8,431 nucleotides of DNA, taken from Planctomycetaceae bacterium. GTDB lineage: Bacteria; Planctomycetota; Planctomycetia; Pirellulales; Pirellulaceae. The stretch lies in NCBI GenBank assembly GCA_002708345.1, contig PANG01000092.1:5090-13520 (forward strand), written 5' to 3'. Made by a program: the position numbers and the translations under genes. Below the pieces are notes generated by a model. That model saw nothing but the letters and a program-made list of their open reading frames with translations. It had not been told where the DNA came from and ran no database searches. Shown piece after piece: positions 1-7,935 of this stretch; the first letter of the stretch is position 1; every line of letters begins with the position of its first letter.

Positions 1-3000
1 GAAGTTCAGCCATGGAAAGCGCCTGGGAGGAGAGCATCGTGGAAGGCGTCACACCAGCCGCCTGCAAAGCGCGTTGGTCAAACCAGATTTCTGAAAGTCC
101 GCTGGCTGGGAATTGACCTGATCCTGCAATCAAATCACCCCAGTCAGCTGGCCGGCCAGAGCTAACAATTCCCTGCAGGAGTGAATCAAGCTGAAGAATC
201 GTTTTCTCGGACTGCTCGATCAAGGCCGGCAAAGATTTTTGGAGCGGGGACTGTTTATTCGCGAAGGCCACCCCAGAATCGAATTCTCTCCAGAATGGTC
301 CAAAAAGCCGCTTTCCCCAGGAAACAGGGCGTTGATGTCCGCTCAAACCAACACCTTGCTCGAGCGGATGATAACCGGCTGGCAGCAGGACTTCCCAACG
401 GCCATCCAGTACAGGGCAATTCGGCTCAGGAGCACGACTGGTAAGCGAGGAAATGGATCCAAGAGGGTCCCCCTGTTCACGGTAATGCAGCTGAACCGTG
501 CAAAATCGTTTTTTCTCCGGCAGCGTCACGATGACTGACGACCTGGCCGTCGTCGCGTTGTTCACCGTTACCTGTTCACCATCAACAAGAACCTGCAGAT
601 CTTCAACCGTTCCGGGAAGAAGAAAGCGGATACGTCGTCGTCCCACATTTTCCATGAAATAGCTCACCTGGTGATGGATCACACCGTTGGACGTGAAACG
701 CGACCTCATCATCATCTGCCAGGCCCAGGCAAGCGATTTCTGTTCGGAAGACGTGTCGTGTGAAAGAATCACATCACTGTCGAGAGAGGGCTGGTAGCGG
801 TACATCGCCCGGATCGGCAGATAAGTGTCGACCGGGACAACCTGGGGAGGAATCGGCTTGAGCCGCCTGGCCTCGATCTGGAGGTTTCCTTCATCGCGTG
901 CCAGGATCGCCAGGGAAGCCAGCTGCGATGTCGCTCCGGGGAGCATCAGCAGGCTCACTCGACTGGCCTCCTGAATCTCCGATTCACGCTGGAGTTCCAG
1001 GTCAAATCGTGTGCCCATCGATTCAGGCAGGACAAGTTCCCAGGTTTCTCCCCCAACCAGCCCTAGCCCGGACTGATCCTCGGCCGTCAACTTGCGGGCT
1101 GAAAGGCTCACTGCTGGATGATTGACCAATTGCCAGCGGAAGAGTTCATCTCGCGGTTCATGGAAATGAAACACCAGTCGGTTGAGCGACGAGGAACGGG
1201 GCGTACAGCCCACCAGGTATCGCTCCTTGAGAGTGTTCCCATCCACTTCCGCCTGCACGGCAATCTCGGCAGAGAAACGAGGCTGAATACGTCGGACAAA
1301 CAGGCCCAGCCTGTCAGCCACCGGACTTTGCTGGTAGAGAAGTGCCGCCGCCTGGGCATTCACTGCTGTCGCCTCCTCCTCGCTCAATTCCTCTCTCTCC
1401 AATCGCAACAGTCCGGCATCTCCTTCAAGCTGCAGCTGGAATGAAGGATCCACCCGAACCGAAACGACCTGGCGACCATGTTCTACATCCTCGATCCGTA
1501 GCGGCTGGAGAATATCACCAGCCAGACCAGTAGCATTCGTAGGCCGGTGGGCACGAACAACAAGCCGGGCAGGACGATCCAGGCTGATTGCACGTTTCAG
1601 CAGGACCTGTAACCGGCCACCGGAATCATCCTGGGCGGGAGTCACGATATCGTAGCTGTCAATTAACGACGCAGGCTCTGTCTCCACGCTATCAACAATC
1701 CAACCGGGCGCGATCGCTCCGGAAATATCAAACCGAGCACCAAAACTGGAAGAAAGACTGGCGATGAATCGTGCGGTAACTCGGGGGGGCAGAATCGCAA
1801 TCTCAAGGGATGTTTCCAGCTGAATCTCTTCATCTCTTCGCTCCACAGCAACCTCGATATCGGCAGCTGGCTGGTAAAGCTGGATCACACGGTTCTCACC
1901 TCCGGCATCCGCAGGAACAACACGTGTCACCTTTCCACCACTCACCTGTAACCGCTTCAGCATCACGCTCTCGGGAAGCATGAGCTGGATTTCTCCCTCG
2001 CGCCATACAGCATCCGGCAGTCGAACCATGGGCAAATGCCAGCGGCGCCCCGTCTGCATCTTGCCTGTGGCACGCAGCACGAGCAGGTGATTCTGTCCGA
2101 GAATTGCCTCGGGCAACAGCAACTCATGGTGGCCATCCTCTGCCGTACCACGAAATGACCACTTGACCGGATCATCTCCGATCCGCGCATCGATCAACTG
2201 GAGTTCTCCCATCTGGACAGCGAACTGTCGCAGCGGCTCGTTGTATACATCCAGGTTAAGTTGAATCGTGACATCCAGACCGGCATTGGATAAACCATAT
2301 ACGGTCGTCTGCCGCAGGAATGTCAGCTGGCTTCTCTGGCGAAATGGGTTCTCCGGGGCAATCGTCAAGCGGACATGATCATGCCCTCCCAACTCCAGGA
2401 CCCAGTTCAGTGTTTCTGGCTGGCTGGCCGCCGTCGCTTCAGGATTCTCTGCTTCAGGATTCTCTGCTGGAGGATTCTCAGGGGGCACGGCAGCCTGGCT
2501 AATAATTCCTCGATCAATCTGTGGCGTCACGTTCGCAGGAAGTTCCAGGAGCAACTGGCTGGCTGGAGAGGTAGGCAGCTGGATATCAAAATGGAGCTCA
2601 CCGAGCGAATCTCGCTGTCCTTTCAGCGACCATGGAAAATCGAGCCTGCCGGGACGAGGAACCAGGCAGACCTGGCTGCCGTTTGAATCCCTTCCGACGA
2701 TTGCAACCGGCGACTCCTGGTCCTCGCCAAAATGCCAGTGTGGTACTCCAATCGCCAGCCCCATCGGCTTCAATGGAAGGAAAAGAAGTTCCTCACTGTC
2801 TTCCGCTGTTGATTCCTCTTCTACCGGCTCCTCCGGTTCGGCCTCGGGAGGCTCCAGTCGTTCCACCTGGAGCCGTGCCTCTCCAGCAACCAGCTGGTCT
2901 CCCCGTAATCGTGCCCGGTAGCGTGCCCGGCTGATCCGCACGCGGTCTGCAGCCGGGTTTGCCCGGGCCGCGCGGTTAATCACCTGGATCATTGCCTCCA

Positions 3001-3208
3001 CCTCGTCCCGGCGAATCGGCATGAGACCCTTTATCAAGGACGGAAGATCCTTGCTGGGAACATAGACTCGCCGGTAGATGAGTGCTGCTCGAGTCTCCTG
3101 CTCCCCGCCATCGACTGCTGACCTGGGATCCGGGGACTGGCCAGGTAGCGCAAGGCAGGATCCGGAGAGGATCAATAGCAGCACGAGGAACCATTTGAAG
3201 CAGGTCAT
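1..3208 (-). CDS. Giant secreted protein, paralogue of its upstream neighbour (C-terminus outside window)
   Basis: The minus-strand frame is open without a stop from ATG at 3208-3206 to the left edge: 1069 codons plus one base, so the true end is missing. The family is not recognised. Residues 1-20 form a signal peptide (basic Lys5, hydrophobic core 7-14, possible cleavage after Ala20). Cys18 follows SGS, a poor lipobox, so lipoprotein export is unlikely but not excluded. An acidic stretch lies at about 119-140 and an ENP-rich repeat at 242-258; the rest looks like alternating beta-strand sequence. No membrane helix is visible before the edge. Landmarks shared with the upstream gene: GWIVDSV (502-508), RAHR (552-555), and a late Trp-rich block (WEVLLP near 938, then SW and FW near 963-973). 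By analogy C-terminal membrane segments are expected beyond the window. The start is supported by GGAG (3220-3217) eight bases upstream and by an ATGA overlap with the preceding stop, which suggests translational coupling. Coding call firm; function unknown, probably cell envelope. Confidence 0.92.
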   Translation of the reverse strand, partial: MTCFKWFLVLLLILSGSCLALPGQSPDPRSAVDGGEQETRAALIYRRVYVPSKDLPSLIKGLMPIRRDEVEAMIQVINRAARANPAADRVRISRARYRARLRGDQLVAGEARLQVERLEPPEAEPEEPVEEESTAEDSEELLFLPLKPMGLAIGVPHWHFGEDQESPVAIVGRDSNGSQVCLVPRPGRLDFPWSLKGQRDSLGELHFDIQLPTSPASQLLLELPANVTPQIDRGIISQAAVPPENPPAENPEAENPEATAASQPETLNWVLELGGHDHVRLTIAPENPFRQRSQLTFLRQTTVYGLSNAGLDVTIQLNLDVYNEPLRQFAVQMGELQLIDARIGDDPVKWSFRGTAEDGHHELLLPEAILGQNHLLVLRATGKMQTGRRWHLPMVRLPDAVWREGEIQLMLPESVMLKRLQVSGGKVTRVVPADAGGENRVIQLYQPAADIEVAVERRDEEIQLETSLEIAILPPRVTARFIASLSSSFGARFDISGAIAPGWIVDSVETEPASLIDSYDIVTPAQDDSGGRLQVLLKRAISLDRPARLVVRAHRPTNATGLAGDILQPLRIEDVEHGRQVVSVRVDPSFQLQLEGDAGLLRLEREELSEEEATAVNAQAAALLYQQSPVADRLGLFVRRIQPRFSAEIAVQAEVDGNTLKERYLVGCTPRSSSLNRLVFHFHEPRDELFRWQLVNHPAVSLSARKLTAEDQSGLGLVGGETWELVLPESMGTRFDLELQRESEIQEASRVSLLMLPGATSQLASLAILARDEGNLQIEARRLKPIPPQVVPVDTYLPIRAMYRYQPSLDSDVILSHDTSSEQKSLAWAWQMMMRSRFTSNGVIHHQVSYFMENVGRRRIRFLLPGTVEDLQVLVDGEQVTVNNATTARSSVIVTLPEKKRFCTVQLHYREQGDPLGSISSLTSRAPEPNCPVLDGRWEVLLPAGYHPLEQGVGLSGHQRPVSWGKRLFGPFWREFDSGVAFANKQSPLQKSLPALIEQSEKTILQLDSLLQGIVSSGRPADWGDLIAGSGQFPASGLSEIWFDQRALQAAGVTPSTMLSSQALSMAEL
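2436..2480 (-). repeat. Three tandem 15-bp units encoding an ENP-rich linker
   Basis: Two identical 15-bp units (2436-2450 and 2451-2465) and a diverged third (2466-2480) lie head to tail. The unit is a multiple of three, so each encodes five residues (AENPE-type) and the frame is kept. The protein segment, residues 242-258, is rich in Pro, Glu and Asn and probably forms a flexible linker between beta-rich parts of the secreted protein. Copy number could vary by slippage without breaking the frame. Confidence 0.85.
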
Positions 3209-3220
3209 GAGGGTGGCTCC
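3205..3220 (-). promoter_or_regulatory. ATGA start/stop overlap with ribosome binding site
   Basis: The TGA stop of the upstream giant gene (3207-3205) overlaps the ATG of the downstream one (3208-3206) in the four bases ATGA. GGAG at 3220-3217 lies eight bases before the ATG, inside the upstream coding region. This geometry is typical of termination-reinitiation coupling and argues that the two paralogues are made together from one mRNA. Confidence 0.8.
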
Positions 3221-6200
3221 GTGGCCGACATCTCCAGGGAAGCAGATACCGATGCGGTTGACCCCCGGGAGCCGGTCTCGAGGGAAACAACTCCAGGGTC
3301 ACTCGCTCCTTCAACCATCCCGGCACGACCAAGCAGGCGAGGTCCATCCCGCAATCGCCAGAAGAGGGTCCACTGCAGCAGTCTTGCAAGTCCCACCAAA
3401 CCACCCCCGAGAAGTGCCGCCTGGACAACCAGTAGGACAATCTCCGGCCAGCTCACGGCTGACGCCGCGAGAACAACCCCGACGACAAAGAGAAGCGAGG
3501 GATGCCGTACAGCGGGAATATAAATCAGCACCAGGCCAACGAGCAGGATCAAACCCGAGACGACCATGACCAGCGAGGAACGGCGAACCGTTGTCACCGT
3601 GAACATCCGCACCGGCCCAATTGAAGAAAAGAGATACTGGTTGGTCTGGACCGGGACCACCTGCTGGAAGGACGCACCAACCCAGCGTTCCAGATCCTGT
3701 TGGTCCATATACGCCGTTCTTCTCCAGCTCCAACCGTTCCATAACCATTCCTGTTCCGGTGTCATGTGGACAGGGACCTCAAGCAGGTGTTCATTTCCAG
3801 GTGTCACCAGCTGCCAGAAAATCCTGTCAGCACTGTTCGCTCCAATCACCCGCGGAGGCTCCACCGAAACAAAGCCCGTCAGGTGACTGCCAGGATTCGT
3901 CCAGTACCAGATCTCGATCACCATCTCGACGGCATCCCGGGAAGGGGGAAGCGGGATTTCCAGGGCACCCTGTTCGTTGATCACCACGTTCCTCGCTGAC
4001 AGTGGCTGCTTGTCGATGGCAATCCGCAGGTTGGAGGTATTCCCCTGGGCCAGCTCCGGGAGCTGGATCTGCAGGCGGCGATCCCGGGTGGAAACGCGCA
4101 AGGCAGCCCGTTCGTATCGAACTGTTTCAGTCAGATAAGTCTGCAACCATAACTGGCGCAGCTGCGTCGATGCCGAGGCTCCCAATCGATTGAGACTGAC
4201 AAGCAGGGGAAGCACATCTGTCGTCTCGGTCGCTGCAAATATCGGATCGACCGATTGTGAAATGCGTCTGCCGGGGCCATCGTCACGCTGCCAGGAGCCT
4301 TCGCGAGGGCTCGCCTGGACCATCGAATCCACAACCAGCTCCACCTGATTATCCTGGAAGATCGTCGTGGGAGTTCGATAGGGAATCACCAGCCCCACGG
4401 GAACGGTCACCGGTTGGTCCACAAGGAGCGTGGGCAAACGGATACTGTATCGAAGCAGAATGCGGAACTGACCAATTCGTTCCTTAAGCAAATCGACCCG
4501 GATCACCCGTCGCAAGTCACGATCCCCCGCCGACTTCTCCGGATCTTCCACCCAGGGAAGAGACTCCAGCTGCAACTCGCTGTCCTGTATTCCCGTGTTC
4601 ACAAGTGGAAACAGGAATACCTGGAGATCTCGACGAATCACCAACGAGGAGGGAACTTCCAGCGACAACTGCTTGATCGGCTCGTAAGCCACACCAAAAC
4701 GCAGTTCCTGCCGCAACTGGACCTGCTGTTCATCGACAGAGACTCGCGACAGGGAAGCGACCGTTGTATTGCGCTGCCGAATCTGCAGGCGAGCGACGAA
4801 TGACGGTGAAGCAGCATCCCCTCGATCCCGGTAAACAAGTGGAGCCTGCTGTCTCTGAGGGAGCAGGCCTGTTTCCGCTTCCGACAGCCTTGTCTCCTGT
4901 GTCAATCCAATGATCTGCTCAATTTGTGGCACCATTTCCACATTATCATCCGGGCTCACAATCAGCAGGCCGGGAAGCAACGTGAAAACCGTGGAACTGA
5001 GGAGCGAATCCACCCCGGGACGGGGGATGTCGATCACCTGTTCAACCACCAGGTCAGTCTGTGTGGCAAGATCTCGATGAGCTCGCAACTGGATTTCAAA
5101 CTGCTCCGGAAGACTCCCACTGGCCGCCTGTATTGGAATCGATACCAGGGTCCCGCTCTCAATCCGAATCGCGTCCGGATCAACCAGGTCTGCAGGCCTG
5201 GAAAGCACCTGGTCCACGGTCCAGCCATCCAGGTCTGACTCCAGAACAAAACCGCTTTTCCCACGCACCTGGCAGATCAAGTTGATATCGAGCTGGAGTT
5301 CATCATCCCGTACCTGGACCAGGTATTGTGGCTCAACACGAACACGTGTTTTTTCCGGCTCGATCCGGGCATCCAGCGAATAGGACTGGCTGAAGATCTC
5401 GAACCGTGCAATCCCCTCCTGCTGGAGCAGGGCTTCGGGAATTTCATCGATGCGGCGTACATCCCCATCCTGGTGCCAGGCAAGTGACCAGTTCCCCTCG
5501 ACCACGAAATCGATAAATCCGGACTGCTTCACGGCATTCAATACGTCCACACCACGAAACACGCTGGACTGCTCCTCACCAGCAACATTTCCTCCCGGGG
5601 ACTCTTCCTCGGGAAGGCCGGGCGCTGGCCGAAAAATTGCCTCCAGCGTGACCTGCAACTCGTTGGCCGGACGATTGGCCGTCACCTGGACCCTTTGTGG
5701 CTGTGGCAAAGGAACCCCTTCCATGGTTGGCAGGACCACCAGCCGGAAATCTCCCTGGGGAAGATCGATCACCTGCATGGAGGGTGGCAGCACCACTTCG
5801 AATGAAGATACCTCACCCCCTGAACCGGTTACCGTCACTTCGGCCTGCATGCTGATCTGCTGGGGACCCCTGATCGTGAAACGGGTGATCGTGTTGGCCA
5901 GCAGGCGAGTTACCGGCTTCATCGAGTCCCGGTCAATCGTGCCCCAGCTAAAATCAAGCTGCCCACCAGCAAAATCAAAACTAAAATCCGTCTCACCTGT
6001 CCCCGCCGGCCTGGCAACCACGCGCAAGTCGTCATTCAGCGATTCGGCACCTGCCAACCCTACTTTCAGACTCTTCATCCGTGAACGGGCAAGGGGACAA
6101 GTCAAACCAAAAAGGAACTGCCTGGCCGTCCTCTCCAGCGGTGAAATCAACTTCAAGCTGAGTGTGTGACGACTTCCTTTTTCGGCTCGAAACCAGCAAA

Positions 6201-6705
6201 TGTGCCCCGTCCCCCCTTTGTCAAGGGTGAGAAAAAAGTCACCCGGTCCCTCATGCCCTGCAGCTTCCTGGAGGACCGCCTGGCGAAATCCAATCGGCAC
6301 GGCAATCCACTCATCCTGCTGCTGTCGTTCGACAATGCGAATTTTCATTGTCACATCCAGCACGAGATGGTTCTCCCGGGCAACTCCCTGGTAAACCACC
6401 TCGTCAATGGCAAAGGCAGGGGGCAGTTTCCGTCCCAGCAGGTTGTGCCGTGCCTTGTAGATCTGGTCCCACTCTTCCAGCGAAAGATTGGCCACTGGAA
6501 CCAGGTTCCCCTCGGCATCACGAAGGTAGATTACCTCCGTCCGAGCCTCTTGCACTCCACCGCTTTCAGTTTCCTTTTCAGCGGCAGCAGCTGGGGTCGC
6601 CGGTTCCGGTTCCTGTGCCACCAGGCCCTTCCAGGATGTGGAAAAGGGAAACAGCAGCAGTGATGCGAGAATCACTTTCCAGCAATAAGTAGTGATAGAT
6701 TTCAT
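3205..6705 (-). CDS. Giant secreted protein with three C-terminal membrane helices
   Basis: A 1166-residue protein when started at ATG 6705-6703; family not recognised. Residues 1-30 form a signal peptide (Lys2, Lys10, core 11-21, probable cleavage after LVA before QE), followed by a Pro/Glu/Ala-rich linker (31-50). Residues of about 55-1035 are a long beta-rich body with few cysteines and no enzyme motif I can identify. Three membrane segments follow at about 1043-1066, 1070-1086 and 1088-1110, then a basic stretch (QWTLFWRLR) and a Ser-rich tail. The layout suggests a body outside the cytoplasmic membrane and a short cytoplasmic tail. An in-frame ATG at 6822 would add 39 residues before the signal peptide, and a promoter-like sequence lies between the two starts, so 6705 is preferred. 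No clear Shine-Dalgarno precedes it. The stop overlaps the start of the next gene (ATGA), and the two proteins are collinear paralogues: here GWTVDQV is at 494-500, RAHR at 541-544 and the Trp-rich block at 964-995. Confidence 0.93.
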   Translation of the reverse strand: MKSITTYCWKVILASLLLFPFSTSWKGLVAQEPEPATPAAAAEKETESGGVQEARTEVIYLRDAEGNLVPVANLSLEEWDQIYKARHNLLGRKLPPAFAIDEVVYQGVARENHLVLDVTMKIRIVERQQQDEWIAVPIGFRQAVLQEAAGHEGPGDFFLTLDKGGTGHICWFRAEKGSRHTLSLKLISPLERTARQFLFGLTCPLARSRMKSLKVGLAGAESLNDDLRVVARPAGTGETDFSFDFAGGQLDFSWGTIDRDSMKPVTRLLANTITRFTIRGPQQISMQAEVTVTGSGGEVSSFEVVLPPSMQVIDLPQGDFRLVVLPTMEGVPLPQPQRVQVTANRPANELQVTLEAIFRPAPGLPEEESPGGNVAGEEQSSVFRGVDVLNAVKQSGFIDFVVEGNWSLAWHQDGDVRRIDEIPEALLQQEGIARFEIFSQSYSLDARIEPEKTRVRVEPQYLVQVRDDELQLDINLICQVRGKSGFVLESDLDGWTVDQVLSRPADLVDPDAIRIESGTLVSIPIQAASGSLPEQFEIQLRAHRDLATQTDLVVEQVIDIPRPGVDSLLSSTVFTLLPGLLIVSPDDNVEMVPQIEQIIGLTQETRLSEAETGLLPQRQQAPLVYRDRGDAASPSFVARLQIRQRNTTVASLSRVSVDEQQVQLRQELRFGVAYEPIKQLSLEVPSSLVIRRDLQVFLFPLVNTGIQDSELQLESLPWVEDPEKSAGDRDLRRVIRVDLLKERIGQFRILLRYSIRLPTLLVDQPVTVPVGLVIPYRTPTTIFQDNQVELVVDSMVQASPREGSWQRDDGPGRRISQSVDPIFAATETTDVLPLLVSLNRLGASASTQLRQLWLQTYLTETVRYERAALRVSTRDRRLQIQLPELAQGNTSNLRIAIDKQPLSARNVVINEQGALEIPLPPSRDAVEMVIEIWYWTNPGSHLTGFVSVEPPRVIGANSADRIFWQLVTPGNEHLLEVPVHMTPEQEWLWNGWSWRRTAYMDQQDLERWVGASFQQVVPVQTNQYLFSSIGPVRMFTVTTVRRSSLVMVVSGLILLVGLVLIYIPAVRHPSLLFVVGVVLAASAVSWPEIVLLVVQAALLGGGLVGLARLLQWTLFWRLRDGPRLLGRAGMVEGASDPGVVSLETGSRGSTASVSASLEMSATEPPS

Positions 6706-6752
6706 GTTTGGTAATACCGTCGAGATGCCTGCCTTCTCTGTCTGGAAAATAC

Positions 6753-6765
6753 CCTGCCAGGCAGG
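6753..6765. repeat. 13-bp palindrome in the leader of the giant-protein gene
   Basis: CCTGCC-A-GGCAGG (plus strand) is a perfect inverted repeat around one base. It lies between the predicted promoter (6782-6809) and the start codon at 6705, about 10-22 bases after the predicted transcription start. It could be an operator half-site pair or a small hairpin, but a palindrome this short can arise by chance. Confidence 0.3.
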
Positions 6766-6781
6766 AGTTTCCACTCTTTCC

Positions 6782-6809
6782 ATTCTAGGCATGCCGGGAA
6801 TACGATCAA
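6782..6809 (-). promoter_or_regulatory. Possible sigma70-type promoter for the giant-protein pair
   Basis: On the minus strand TTGATC (6809-6804) and TAGAAT (6787-6782) are 16 bp apart, matching four of six and five of six consensus positions. Transcription would start near 6775, leaving a leader of about 70 bases before ATG 6705. That would exclude the upstream in-frame ATG at 6822 from the mRNA, in agreement with the signal-peptide position. This is a sequence match only. Confidence 0.4.
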
Positions 6810-6851
6810 AGAGAATCCCCATCCCTGATTACCTGAAAACCCTGTTCCAAA

Positions 6852-6868
6852 GGGGTCCCCTGGACCCC
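6852..6868 (-). terminator. Hairpin after the phosphatase gene, weak terminator or processing site
   Basis: GGGGTCC and GGACCCC form a perfect 7-bp stem with a 3-base loop, 22 bases after the phosphatase stop codon. On the minus strand only three T follow, so it would be at best a partial terminator or a structure that protects a 3' end. Together with the promoter-like sequence just downstream it could uncouple the phosphatase from the two giant genes. Confidence 0.35.
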
Positions 6869-6889
6869 ATAACCGGTATGACCGTCAGA

Positions 6890-7699
6890 TCAAGACGCCC
6901 TGAAGAGCTCCAGGAGCGATGCATGAAGCGGCGCGGTTGCCGTGGCCATGAGCACTGGCGCGTCAATCTGGAAATCTCCACCATCAATCGCTGTCACCTG
7001 GCCACCTGCTTCCTGAACAAGCAAGATGCCGGCAGCGACATCCCACGGTTTCACACTGCTGGCCCAGTATGCATCCAGGCGTCCAGCAGCAAGGTACGAG
7101 AGATTCAAGGCCGCAGATCCAATCCGCCGCAGTGAACGGCAATGTTGAAGCGCCTTGGTAAATCGATTTACCTCATCTGTTTCGTCTTCGATATTTGCGG
7201 GAAAACTGACGGCTCCCAGTGCCTGCGAAAGTTCGCTTGTCGTGCTCACTGAAATCTCGTCCCCGTTAAGAGTGACTCCGTTTCCTGCCGACGCACAAAA
7301 CAACTCCTCCCGAACCGGATCCAGGACCAGCCCAAGCCGGGGAAGCCCATGTTGCCAGAGTGCGATGGAAACAGAGAAGAAAGGCAACTGGTGTACATAA
7401 TTGGTCGTCCCATCAAGCGGATCGACAATCCAGCAGTTTTCCTGGGAAGCAATCCAGGATGGCTCCCCGTCTGTCGGATGGCGATCGCCCTCCTCACCAA
7501 GAAATGCGTGACCTGGAAAAGCCGACTTGATCGTCTGCTCGATGACCTGCTGGGCCGCCAGATCCACATCCGTCACCAGGTCCTTGGGGCCCTTTTCCCG
7601 GGTGGTGAATTGACTTGATCGGTCAAGCAGGAGCTGGCCGGCCTGGTGAATTGCCTTGCTCGCAACTTCCTCGTATTGACTCACCTCATGCGACGACAA
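6890..7699 (-). CDS. Inositol-1-monophosphatase family protein (IMPase/SuhB type)
   Basis: A 269-residue, full-length member of the Mg2+-dependent, Li+-sensitive phosphatase superfamily. It is predicted to hydrolyse inositol monophosphate or a similar sugar or polyol phosphate in the cytoplasm. Visible motifs: KDLVTDVD (39-46), GEE (68-70, Glu69 as metal ligand), WIVDPLDGTTNYVH (90-103, with metal-binding Asp93 and Asp96 and Thr98) and WDVAAG (219-224, Asp220), followed by EAGG (230-233). The TTNYVH form after DPLDG favours IMPase/SuhB over CysQ-like bisphosphate nucleotidases or HisN-like histidinol phosphatases, but the substrate cannot be read from sequence alone. The start is TTG at 7699-7697, preceded by AAAGGA eight bases upstream; no in-frame ATG fits. 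The next gene downstream is the giant secreted protein, 184 bp away when started at 6705. Confidence 0.95.
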   Translation of the reverse strand: MSSHEVSQYEEVASKAIHQAGQLLLDRSSQFTTREKGPKDLVTDVDLAAQQVIEQTIKSAFPGHAFLGEEGDRHPTDGEPSWIASQENCWIVDPLDGTTNYVHQLPFFSVSIALWQHGLPRLGLVLDPVREELFCASAGNGVTLNGDEISVSTTSELSQALGAVSFPANIEDETDEVNRFTKALQHCRSLRRIGSAALNLSYLAAGRLDAYWASSVKPWDVAAGILLVQEAGGQVTAIDGGDFQIDAPVLMATATAPLHASLLELFRAS

Positions 7700-7713
7700 G
7701 ATACACGTCCTTT
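7697..7713 (-). promoter_or_regulatory. Ribosome binding site that decides the TTG start of the phosphatase
   Basis: AAAGGA (7713-7708) lies eight bases before TTG at 7699-7697, normal initiation spacing. The nearby ATG in CATGAGG is in another frame and meets a stop at once. A GTG at codon 6 is the only close in-frame alternative and has poorer spacing. Confidence 0.65.
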
Positions 7714-7875
7714 CTAGAAACGCCGGTTTTTATCTGCCGTTGCCGGTGCCACCCCATCAAGTGTCTCACGAGAAACACCCCTTGATGGCCAGCAGCACGT
7801 CACTTCGCCAAGAGCAACCTCGTTGCGATTATCGAACACCGAAAGACAACGACAAACAGTCGCTAATATGCTCAT
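7714..7875 (-). CDS. Possible 53-residue small protein upstream of the phosphatase
   Basis: ATG at 7875-7873 opens a 53-codon frame that ends in TAG (7716-7714), 14 bases before the phosphatase start. It is listed because AGGGAG sits seven bases before the ATG, a better ribosome binding site than that of the giant gene. The product starts with a mildly hydrophobic segment (MSILATVCRCLSVF) and has a CxC and a CC pair; the C-terminal half is polar and basic. It matches no family I know. The frame stays open to 7920 upstream, where another ATG has no clear ribosome binding site. A promoter-like element and an inverted repeat lie inside it, which fits untranslated leader sequence just as well. 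The coding call is weak. Confidence 0.25.
   Translation of the reverse strand: MSILATVCRCLSVFDNRNEVALGEVTCCWPSRGVSRETLDGVAPATADKNRRF
7754..7788. repeat. Inverted repeat in the phosphatase leader
   Basis: CCATCAAG (7754-7761) and CTTGATGG (7781-7788) are perfect 8-bp arms around a 19-base spacer, inside which TGT (7762-7764) can pair with ACA (7775-7777). On the minus strand it lies 55-89 bases before the phosphatase start. No T-run follows on either strand, so it is not a terminator. It could be an operator or a leader RNA hairpin. Confidence 0.45.
7828..7855 (-). promoter_or_regulatory. Possible promoter for the phosphatase
   Basis: On the minus strand TTGTCG (7855-7850) and GATAAT (7833-7828) are separated by 16 bp. 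The -10 matches five of six consensus positions, but the -35 only about three. The start would be near 7821, giving a 120-base leader that contains the inverted repeat. If used, it would start inside the 53-codon ORF and argue against that ORF being expressed. Confidence 0.3.
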
Positions 7876-7935
7876 AATCCGTCTCCCTGGCAGGCCAAAA
7901 CAGCAGTCCTGCAAGCACATTTCGATACAAAAGTC

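Noticed and set aside
1..3208. Lipoprotein signal at Cys18 of the second giant protein
   Set aside because: The residues before Cys18 are SGS without Leu, Val or Ile at -3, so the lipobox is poor; ordinary signal-peptidase cleavage after Ala20 fits better.
3078..3569. Plus-strand frame of 163 codons across the junction of the two giant genes
   Set aside because: Low-complexity Pro/Arg/Ser composition and full overlap with two well-supported minus-strand genes.
5450..6169. 239-codon plus-strand frame opposite the giant gene
   Set aside because: It is rich in Ser, Pro and Arg without domain character and mirrors the codon structure of the minus-strand gene; it is a shadow.
6706..6822. Use of the upstream ATG at 6822 for the giant protein
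   Set aside because: It would put 39 residues before a well-formed signal peptide and lies upstream of the promoter-like sequence.
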